DNA of 6,317 bases from Candidatus Agrococcus pullicola (GTDB lineage: Bacteria; Actinomycetota; Actinomycetes; Actinomycetales; Microbacteriaceae). The DNA lies in assembly GCA_019115685.1 (NCBI GenBank), contig DXDC01000339.1:1-6317 (forward strand), written 5' to 3'. Shown here piece by piece: positions 1-5,498 of the stretch. The notes beneath the pieces were generated by a model. That model had not been told where the DNA came from. It made no database searches and saw only the letters and a list, made by a program, of their open reading frames with translations. Position 1 is the first letter of the stretch. Each line of letters starts with the position of its first letter. The position numbers and the translations under genes are program-made.

Positions 1-679
1 GGTCGGAGTCGAGGAACTCCTGCGCGTCGCCCGTGTGCACGACTCGGCCGCCCGAGAGCACGATCACGGAGTGCGCGAGGTCGCGAACGACCTGCAGATT
101 CTGCTCGACCAGCAGCACGGGAGTCTCCTCCGCGACAACCTTCAGCGCCTCCGTGACCTCGGTGACGATGCGAGGCGCAAGACCCTTTGTGGGCTCATCG
201 ACGAGCAGTAGACCGCGCTGTTCCATGAGCACTCTTGCGAGTGCAACCATCTGCTGCTGGCCGCCGGAGAGGGTTCCCGCCTGCTGTTTCGCACGTTGGC
301 GCAACTCGGGAAAGAGCCGGTCGACGGTCTCGCGGTTGCCGCTGTCGCCCAGGATCGCGAGTCGCAGATTCTCTTCAACCGTGAGTGAGCCGAACACTTC
401 TCGGTCTTCCGGCACGTAGCCGATACCGTGCTGCACGACCCGGTGGGTCGGGAGCTTGTCGATCGACGAGCCGCGGTAGGTGACCTCGCCCGTTCGGTCG
501 ATGATGCCCAGCAGTGCCTTGATCGTCGAGGTCTTCCCGACGCCGTTGCGGCCCAGCAGCGCAGTGACGCCCCTGTCGGCAACCGTGAAACTCGCATCCT
601 CCACGACCTGCTGCCCCGCGACCGATGCGAACAGCCCTCGCACGCTGAGCACCGCAGTGTCTCGTTTCTGCTCGCTCAT
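1..679 (-). CDS. livF: Branched-chain amino acid-type ABC transporter ATP-binding protein LivF (3' end cut by window edge)
   Basis: One of the two cytoplasmic ATPases of a HAAT/Liv-type importer; it drives uptake of an amino acid or similar small molecule through two membrane permeases. The 226 visible residues read from ATG 679-677 and stay open to the left edge; family members are usually about 230-240 residues, so only a short tail is missing. Seen in order: Walker A GRNGVGKT (43-50), the LivF-typical GYVPEDRE Q-loop follow-on (87-94) and LTVEENL (99-105), ABC signature LSGGQQQ (137-143), Walker B LLLVDEP (157-163), then LLVEQN (189-194), where LivF proteins characteristically carry Gln-Asn instead of the switch His. 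The start ATG overlaps the LivG stop in an ATGA, implying translational coupling. The permeases expected with it are not in the window. Family is certain; the transported substrate is not. Confidence 0.93.
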   Translation of the reverse strand, partial: MSEQKRDTAVLSVRGLFASVAGQQVVEDASFTVADRGVTALLGRNGVGKTSTIKALLGIIDRTGEVTYRGSSIDKLPTHRVVQHGIGYVPEDREVFGSLTVEENLRLAILGDSGNRETVDRLFPELRQRAKQQAGTLSGGQQQMVALARVLMEQRGLLLVDEPTKGLAPRIVTEVTEALKVVAEETPVLLVEQNLQVVRDLAHSVIVLSGGRVVHTGDAQEFLDSD

Positions 680-1425
680 ACAGCGGCCCCCAGGTACGCT
701 TCTTGCACGCGCGGGTCGGCCGTGATTTCTTCCGGCGTGCCAATTGCGAGCAGCTTCCCGTGATGCATGACCGCGACCCTGTCGACGAGGCCGAGCAGCA
801 CCTCCATGTGGTGTTCCACCATCAGCACCGTTCGACCCGAGGCGTGCAGTGTACGGATGATCTCCACGAGCCCGGGCACGTCTCCTGAGCCGACGCCGGC
901 CATAGGTTCATCGAGCAGCACGACGGAAGGCTCCGTCGCGAGGAGCATCGCGATTTCGAGCTTGCGCTTGTCACCGTGGGAAAGCACGCCCGCTTTCGTC
1001 TCGAAGTGCGCGTCGAGGCCCACCTCCTCGAGGCGCTCGCGTGCCTCCGCGGTCGCCTGATCTTGCTTCCGTGGGAACAGCCACGGGCTCGTCGCGCCAC
1101 CGAGTTTGATCTGGGCTGCGATGCGCACGTTCTCGAGCGCGCTGAGATCGGGGAAGACGCTGGAGGTCTGGAAGGTGCGGCCGATTCCGGCCCGTGCCCG
1201 GCCGTGCACGGATGCGCGGGTGATGTCGTCTCCCGACATCCTGAGAGCGCCGCCGGTCGGTGGCATGAGACCGCTGATCACGTTGAACAGCGTTGTCTTG
1301 CCCGCACCGTTGGGGCCGATGACGCCGACCATCTCCCCCTCGGCGACGCCGAACGATACCTCTTCGAGGATCTTGGCGCCGCCGATGCGGAGATCGATCT
1401 TGTGCAGTTCGAGCGCGAGGCTCAT
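676..1425 (-). CDS. livG: Branched-chain amino acid-type ABC transporter ATP-binding protein LivG
   Basis: Second ATPase of the Liv-type importer, complete at 249 residues (family about 250-260). Seen: Walker A GPNGAGKT (37-44), Q-loop in GIGRTFQ (Gln86), signature region LSHGDKRKLEIA (148-159), Walker B VVLLDEP (168-174) with Glu173 as the likely catalytic base, switch His in VEHHM (203-207), and a C-terminal EAYLG, typical of LivG. The signature is LSHGD rather than LSGGQ, a known kind of variation in LivG-like and urea-transporter-like ATPases, so each LivF/LivG dimer would have one canonical and one variant ATP site. The ATG at 1425-1423 shares one base with the stop of the substrate-binding protein (TGATG), and GGAGGG lies three bases upstream of it, so the genes are translationally coupled. 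Substrate is not determinable from this subunit. Confidence 0.95.
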   Translation of the reverse strand: MSLALELHKIDLRIGGAKILEEVSFGVAEGEMVGVIGPNGAGKTTLFNVISGLMPPTGGALRMSGDDITRASVHGRARAGIGRTFQTSSVFPDLSALENVRIAAQIKLGGATSPWLFPRKQDQATAEARERLEEVGLDAHFETKAGVLSHGDKRKLEIAMLLATEPSVVLLDEPMAGVGSGDVPGLVEIIRTLHASGRTVLMVEHHMEVLLGLVDRVAVMHHGKLLAIGTPEEITADPRVQEAYLGAAV

Positions 1426-2654
1426 CAGCCCTCCGCGACGGGAGGCGCGACGGTTTCGCCGTCGACGGTGTCGAGCAGCTCCGGCACCCAGACGCCGTCT
1501 TCCTCGACCATCCCTACGTGGAACATCGGCTGGATCAACGCGTGGTCCTCGGCGCGAATCGTGAGCGTGCCCTTGACAGACTCGAAGCTCCAGCCCTCGA
1601 GTGCTGCGATCATCGCGTCGACGTCGCCCTGCCCTTCCGTGATCGCGTGCAGGAGCATCTGCGCCGCGACGAATCCGTCGACGGTGAAGAGGTCGGCTTC
1701 GTGCCCCTGCTCCTCGAGGTACGCATCCATCGCCTGCGCCGCCTCATTATCGGTAACGCCGGGGAAGTAGTGGTTCAGGAAGTCGATGTCACCGGTTCCG
1801 GGGCCGTATGCCTGGTACGAGGCCCTGTCTGCAAGGCCCGTCACGACCGTCGTATCGGCCAGCACGTCCTGCTGCGCGAGAGCCTCCCACATCGCGCCCG
1901 TCGTTGCCCCCGCCCACGCGACGAACACGAGGTCGGGTTCTGCGGAGCGGATCTGCTGCGCGAACGGTGTGAACTCCGTGGCGTCCTCGGCGACGAGAAT
2001 CGACTCGACATCGGCGCCCTCGGCGCCGAGCACCGCCTCGACCGAGTCGACGTTGCCCTGGCCGAACGCGTTGTCCTGCGCGAACACCACGATCTTGGCG
2101 TCTTCGAGATCATCGAGGAAGGTCGCTGCGGTTGCGACGTCCTGATACGTCTGCCGACCGGAGCGGAACGTCTGATCGTTGATCCCGGTGACGGGGTCGG
2201 TCGCGGCGGGGCCGGAGATGAACAAGACGTTGTTCTGCGATGCCTGCTCCGCAACCTGCAGCGCGACACCGGACGCTGCCGAGCCGGCAAGGATCTGGAA
2301 GCCCTGGCCGATGAGATCCTTCGACTGATTGACCGCGGTGTCCGGGTTGCCCTGATCGTCGACCCACTCGATCGTCAGATCGATGCCGTCGATTTCGCCA
2401 GTGCCACCGGTTGCGTAGTCGAGCCCGGCTTCGAACCCGTGCCGGTACGCCTCACCGTACGTGGCGAGAGGGCCCGTTATCGAGGTGATCATGCCAACGT
2501 TGACTGCCGTGCCGCCGTCGACGCCGTCGTCACCTCCCGACTGATCGGGCGCACACCCCGTGAGCACCAGGCCGGCGGAGAGAATACCCACCGCTGCAAT
2601 CTTCGTTGACTTGCGCACTGCTTTGCCTTTCACCTTTGAACGGTCCGCGGACAT
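1425..2654 (-). CDS. ABC transporter substrate-binding lipoprotein, Liv/amide-type (Peripla_BP_6-like)
   Basis: Extracytoplasmic binding protein that delivers substrate to the LivG/LivF importer encoded directly downstream. From ATG 2654 it is 409 residues. A basic n-region (KGKAVRKSTK) and hydrophobic core lead to lipobox LTGC (31-34), so Cys34 is the predicted lipidated residue and the mature protein is membrane-anchored. A short linker rich in Gly and Asp follows, then the type I periplasmic-binding fold: VNVGMITSITGPLATYGE (51-68) is the typical first strand and ligand loop, and the DPVTG, FAQDNAFGQG and DLVFVAWAG segments match the family. Start choice: ATG 2654 has GGAG seven bases upstream. 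GTG 2618 (397 residues, AAAGG upstream) gives a tidier 22-residue signal and is a real alternative. The open frame continues upstream to 3164, but that part is antisense to the peptidase gene. The ligand cannot be named; branched-chain amino acids, amides, urea-like and aromatic compounds all occur in this family. Confidence 0.9.
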   Translation of the reverse strand: MSADRSKVKGKAVRKSTKIAAVGILSAGLVLTGCAPDQSGGDDGVDGGTAVNVGMITSITGPLATYGEAYRHGFEAGLDYATGGTGEIDGIDLTIEWVDDQGNPDTAVNQSKDLIGQGFQILAGSAASGVALQVAEQASQNNVLFISGPAATDPVTGINDQTFRSGRQTYQDVATAATFLDDLEDAKIVVFAQDNAFGQGNVDSVEAVLGAEGADVESILVAEDATEFTPFAQQIRSAEPDLVFVAWAGATTGAMWEALAQQDVLADTTVVTGLADRASYQAYGPGTGDIDFLNHYFPGVTDNEAAQAMDAYLEEQGHEADLFTVDGFVAAQMLLHAITEGQGDVDAMIAALEGWSFESVKGTLTIRAEDHALIQPMFHVGMVEEDGVWVPELLDTVDGETVAPPVAEG

Positions 2655-2661
2655 CCGCGAT

Positions 2662-2665
2662 CTCC
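2662..2665 (-). promoter_or_regulatory. Candidate ribosome binding site (GGAG) for the substrate-binding protein
   Basis: Reading on the minus strand, GGAG lies seven bases before ATG 2654-2652. This is the main reason for choosing that start over the long upstream-extended frame. It sits immediately after the candidate -10 box, so a transcript starting near 2660-2658 would not include it. This leaves GTG 2618, with AAAGG seven bases upstream, as a competing start. Confidence 0.45.
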
Positions 2666-2674
2666 ACCATAACA
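2666..2674 (-). promoter_or_regulatory. Candidate extended -10 promoter element for the Liv-type importer operon
   Basis: The minus strand reads TGT-TATGGT, which fits an extended -10 element (TGn followed by TAnnnT). Transcription would begin around 2660-2658, just upstream of ATG 2654. I see no convincing -35 hexamer at the expected distance, in keeping with an extended -10 promoter. The element overlaps one arm of the 7-base inverted repeat at 2671-2699. Assigned by eye only. Confidence 0.35.
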
Positions 2675-2699
2675 TGACAGGTGGTTCAGGTTTCATGTT
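2671..2699. promoter_or_regulatory. Inverted repeat in the divergent promoter region, candidate operator
   Basis: AACATGA (2671-2677) and TCATGTT (2693-2699) are exact reverse complements separated by 15 bases, so their centres lie 22 bases apart, about two helical turns. The left arm overlaps the candidate -10 of the importer operon; the right arm falls in the -35 region of the peptidase promoter. A second, nested dyad, CAGG-N3-CATG-N3-CCTG, covers 2687-2704. Position and symmetry suggest a site where one regulator could act on both directions. Which regulator is unknown, and seven-base matches can arise by chance. Confidence 0.35.
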
Positions 2700-2717
2700 T
2701 CCTGCATCGGACGCACG

Positions 2718-2723
2718 TAGACT
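2718..2723 (+). promoter_or_regulatory. Candidate -10 element (TAGACT) of a leaderless promoter for the prolyl oligopeptidase
   Basis: TAGACT fits the actinobacterial -10 pattern TAnnnT and is followed by six bases and then ATG at 2730. Transcription starting the usual distance downstream would begin at or next to the A of the start codon. No purine-rich ribosome binding site precedes the ATG, which agrees with leaderless translation. No clear -35 hexamer is visible. Confidence 0.55.
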
Positions 2724-2729
2724 GACACC

Positions 2730-4718
2730 ATGCACCCGTACCCCGACGCGCGCCGCGACGAGACCCTGCCAGACGACCCGTACCGATGGCTCGAGGATGC
2801 GGACGCTCAGGAGACCGCGGCCTTCATCCGAGCGCAGAACGAGGTAGCGGAGCCGTTCTTGGCACAGCTGCCTATGCGCGAGCGATTCAGGGAGAGCCTC
2901 ACGAAGCTCTTGACCGCTCCGAGAACCATGACTCCCGCCGAGCACGGCGGCTGGCTGTACGCGTGGCGAAGCGACGGCAGGAATCAGCCAGTGCTGCTGC
3001 GCTCCCGCACGCTCTCCGAGCTCGACGAAGGCGAGACCGTCCTCGACCCCAATGCACTTTCCGACGATGGCACGATTGCCGTGACCGTCACGAGCTTCAA
3101 TCAGGACGGTTCGCTGCTCGCCTACGCTACGTCCGACGGGGGCTCGGATTGGCGAACCCTGCACGTGCTCGATCTCGAATCGCTGCAGCCGCTGCCAGAC
3201 ACCATCGAGTGGGCGAAATGGAACCGCCCCGAATGGATGCCCGGGGGCCGCTCATTCACCTACTGGGCGTACCCGGCTCCCGAAGGGAATGCGCTCACGG
3301 ATCAGATGGAGCACGGGCAGCTCAGAGTGCACGGTGTCGGAGAGAGCACGGAAGAAGACGCGGTTCTCTGGGAGTCCGACAACCCTCAGCTGTTCGCCCG
3401 CCACTACCCCAGCGACGACTACTGGTTCGTGCTCTCCACTGACACGGGCTCGTCGAGCGGCAACGATCTCTCGGTAGCCGCGCACGACGACTACGTCTAC
3501 CAGGATCTCGTGACGGGACACGAGCACGAGTGGACTCCCATCGGCATTCGCGACGACCATCTCTTCGTCGTCACCGACGCCGATTCGCCGCGCTACCGGC
3601 TCGTGACCTTCGATCTGTTCTCCGGTGAGCAGTCGACGATTGTGCAGGAGCACGATGAGGACGTCCTGCTGGACGCCGATCTTACGAGCGACGCGCTCGT
3701 GCTCACCTACTCGCACGACGCGAGCCACAGAGCCCAGCTGTTCGCGCTCGACGGAACGCCCGGCGAGCGTCTTCCGCTCCCCGAGGGCGTCTCGGTAGTC
3801 GCCGTGAACACCTCGGACGAGAGTGCGACCGTCTTCGTCGGCACGCAGAGTTTCGTGGACTCCGGTACCGTCCACCGCATCGACACGGAGGGCACGCGCG
3901 TCACGAGCCGAGCATCCAGAGCGGCATCCTCGATCGAGGCGACGACCGAGCGCATCCGTCCCGTCAGCAAAGACGGCAGGGTCGTTCCCGCCTTCGTCGT
4001 GCGCAAGGAGCCCACCGAGGGCCCGACGCTGATCTGGGGCTACGGAGGATTCAACATTCCGATGAACCCTGAATTTCGCGCAGTCCTTGCAGCGTGGGTT
4101 GCAGCGGGCGGAACGCTCGTGGTTCCCAACCTGCGCGGTGGCGGCGAATTCGGCTCCGACTGGCACCGCGCCGGCACGCTAGAGCGCAAGCAGAACGTGT
4201 TCGACGACCTGTTCGCGGTCGCCGAGTACGTGCGAGAGCACGGCATCGCTTCCAAGCTTGCACTGCACGGCCGCTCCAACGGAGGCCTGCTCGCCGGTGC
4301 TGCGCTGACGCAGCGACCGGACCTGTGGGACGCCGTGCTGCCGGGCGTCGGCGTGCTCGATATGCTCCGATACCATCTGTTCACGATCGGCTGGGCCTGG
4401 AAGTCGGATTTCGGAGACCCGGACGACCCCGAGGCCGCCGAGTACCTCCGCGCGTACTCTCCGCTGCACAATCTACGGGAGGGCACGGCGTACCCGCCCA
4501 CGCTCATCACGACGGCTGATCGCGACGATCGTGTTGTGCCCGCGCACTCGCTGAAGTTCGCAGCCGAGCTCCAGCGGGTGCAGTCCGGTGACGCTCCCGT
4601 GCTGCTGTCGGTCGACACCAGGGCCGGTCACGGGATGGGCAAACCCAAGGATGCGCAGGCCGCGGAGTTCGCCGACCAGCTCGCCTTCGCCGCCTACTGG
4701 ACCGGCTTACAGGACTAG
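2730..4718 (+). CDS. Prolyl oligopeptidase (serine peptidase family S9A)
   Basis: Cytoplasmic serine peptidase that cleaves short peptides after proline. It is 662 residues, slightly shorter than the roughly 710 of the mammalian enzyme and normal for bacteria; there is no signal peptide. The N-terminal segment with DPYRWLED (16-23) is typical. A beta-propeller spans roughly residues 70-400, and the alpha/beta-hydrolase domain follows. Catalytic Ser516 lies in GRSNGG (514-519), Asp599 in DDRVVP (599-604) and His634 in AGHGMGKP (632-639). By comparison with porcine prolyl oligopeptidase, Tyr438 in GYGGFN supplies the oxyanion hole, Trp557 in WAWKSDFG stacks on proline, and Arg601 binds substrate. 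DDRVVP favours a prolyl oligopeptidase over oligopeptidase B. Start ATG 2730 has no ribosome binding site but follows a TAGACT box, suggesting leaderless expression. It is divergent from the Liv-type importer and convergent with metNI. It ends in TAG. All key residues are present, so it should be active. Confidence 0.96.
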   Translation: MHPYPDARRDETLPDDPYRWLEDADAQETAAFIRAQNEVAEPFLAQLPMRERFRESLTKLLTAPRTMTPAEHGGWLYAWRSDGRNQPVLLRSRTLSELDEGETVLDPNALSDDGTIAVTVTSFNQDGSLLAYATSDGGSDWRTLHVLDLESLQPLPDTIEWAKWNRPEWMPGGRSFTYWAYPAPEGNALTDQMEHGQLRVHGVGESTEEDAVLWESDNPQLFARHYPSDDYWFVLSTDTGSSSGNDLSVAAHDDYVYQDLVTGHEHEWTPIGIRDDHLFVVTDADSPRYRLVTFDLFSGEQSTIVQEHDEDVLLDADLTSDALVLTYSHDASHRAQLFALDGTPGERLPLPEGVSVVAVNTSDESATVFVGTQSFVDSGTVHRIDTEGTRVTSRASRAASSIEATTERIRPVSKDGRVVPAFVVRKEPTEGPTLIWGYGGFNIPMNPEFRAVLAAWVAAGGTLVVPNLRGGGEFGSDWHRAGTLERKQNVFDDLFAVAEYVREHGIASKLALHGRSNGGLLAGAALTQRPDLWDAVLPGVGVLDMLRYHLFTIGWAWKSDFGDPDDPEAAEYLRAYSPLHNLREGTAYPPTLITTADRDDRVVPAHSLKFAAELQRVQSGDAPVLLSVDTRAGHGMGKPKDAQAAEFADQLAFAAYWTGLQD

Positions 4719-4735
4719 AGCAAGCGCGAACGCGG

Positions 4736-4808
4736 TGCCTTTTCTCGGTCAATAGCAGCAACCATCGAGATAATTGCTTTGGTCGGCGATATAGACCGAG
4801 AAAAGGCA
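4736..4808. repeat. 73-base element bounded by perfect 15-base inverted repeats, in a convergent intergenic region
   Basis: TGCCTTTTCTCGGTC (4736-4750) and GACCGAGAAAAGGCA (4794-4808) are exact reverse complements. After one mismatch, ATA (4752-4754) also pairs with TAT (4790-4792). The remaining 35-base interior is less G/C-rich than its surroundings and has a small nested AGCAA (4757-4761)/TTGCT (4774-4778) repeat. It lies between the stop codons of the peptidase (4718) and MetI (4829), so both transcripts would run into it and could fold it. It does not look like a standard intrinsic terminator: the loop is long, the arms are U-rich first and A-rich second, and no U-run follows. Alternatives are a bidirectional 3' hairpin or a very small transposon-like (MITE) element; no flanking target duplication is visible. 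Confidence 0.6.
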
Positions 4809-4828
4809 TTCGATATGCGGCCGGGCCG

Positions 4829-5497
4829 TTACCTGCGCAGCACCTTCCTCGCCCAGGCGTTGCCGGCGCTCTGCACGATCGTCACCATGATCACGATGAC
4901 GACGACCGCGGCCCACGTCGCCCAGTCGTTGTACTGGCGGTAGCCGTAGACGATCGCGAAGTTGCCGAGCCCCTCGCCGCCGATGAAGCCCGCGACTGCC
5001 GACATGTCGATCACGGCGATGGTCGCGAACGTGTATCCCAGGATCAACGGCCCGAACGCCTCCGGCAGAATCACCGTGCGAATAATGCGCCAGGGGCCGG
5101 CACCCATGGCACGCGCGGCTTCTATGACGCCAGGATCGACCGACACCAGGTTCTGCTCGACGATCCTGCCGATCCCGAACGAGGCCGCGATCGAGATCGC
5201 AACGATCGCTGCGGCATTCCCGATACCGACGCCGACGATGAGGCGGGCGACGGGCTGAGCCACCGCGATGAAGATCAGGAACGGGATCGGCCTGAAGAAG
5301 TTCACGACAAAGCCGAGAATCACGTAGACGGCCCGGTTGGCGAGTATGCCGCCCTTGCGCGTGACGTACAGTGTCGTACCGATGATGAGACCGCCGATGC
5401 CGCCGAACAGCATGCTGATCCCGACGATGATGAGCGTCGTTCGCGTATCCGAGAAGAACTGCGGCAGCAGGTCGATGAGCCGTTCGAGATCCGACAC
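4829..5497 (-). CDS. metI: Methionine-type ABC transporter permease MetI
   Basis: Integral membrane permease of a D/L-methionine importer, forming a homodimer that works with two MetN ATPases. From GTG 5497-5495 it is 222 residues, close to the 217 of E. coli MetI. Hydrophobic segments lie at about 21-42, 54-78, 87-108, 147-170 and 194-212, matching the five membrane spans of the family. The cytoplasmic EAA loop that contacts MetN is clear: EAARAMGAGPWRI (126-138) with Gly132. The start was chosen because GGAGG (5511-5507) lies nine bases upstream and the GTG falls one base after the MetN stop; the frame is open to 5548, but that portion is inside metN. It is the last gene of its operon here, since the next gene runs toward it. 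Substrate is inferred from MetN's NIL domain rather than from MetI itself. Confidence 0.94.
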   Translation of the reverse strand: MSDLERLIDLLPQFFSDTRTTLIIVGISMLFGGIGGLIIGTTLYVTRKGGILANRAVYVILGFVVNFFRPIPFLIFIAVAQPVARLIVGVGIGNAAAIVAISIAASFGIGRIVEQNLVSVDPGVIEAARAMGAGPWRIIRTVILPEAFGPLILGYTFATIAVIDMSAVAGFIGGEGLGNFAIVYGYRQYNDWATWAAVVVIVIMVTIVQSAGNAWARKVLRR

Positions 5498-5498
5498 T

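Noticed and set aside
1518..2609. A 363-codon open frame on the plus strand opposite the substrate-binding protein gene
   Set aside because: Its composition (rich in Arg, Val, Asp and Glu without recognisable motifs) is what an antisense frame of a high-GC gene gives. The minus-strand gene has clear family motifs.
2655..3164. Extension of the substrate-binding protein frame by 170 residues upstream, to a 579-residue protein
   Set aside because: The extra part is antisense to the peptidase, lacks any family resemblance, and would bury the lipoprotein signal in mid-protein. A GGAG-led ATG and the lipobox place the start at 2654 or 2618.
3252..4166. A 304-codon open frame on the minus strand opposite the prolyl oligopeptidase
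   Set aside because: Antisense frame of a gene with an intact catalytic triad; no motif, no start signal and no operon context.
4707..4712. A TTA leucine codon near the end of the peptidase as a bldA-type developmental control
   Set aside because: The gene has this rare codon at Leu660, but nothing in the window indicates a Streptomyces-like developmental system; a single TTA is not evidence.
4736..4808. Reading the inverted repeat as a classical Rho-independent terminator
   Set aside because: There is no U-run after the second arm in either direction, the A/U polarity of the stem is reversed and the loop is about 35-43 bases. Kept as an inverted-repeat element instead.
4729..4815. Target-site duplication flanking the 73-base element
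   Set aside because: The bases just outside the arms (ACGCGG on the left, TTCGAT on the right) do not match, so insertion by a transposase is not shown directly.
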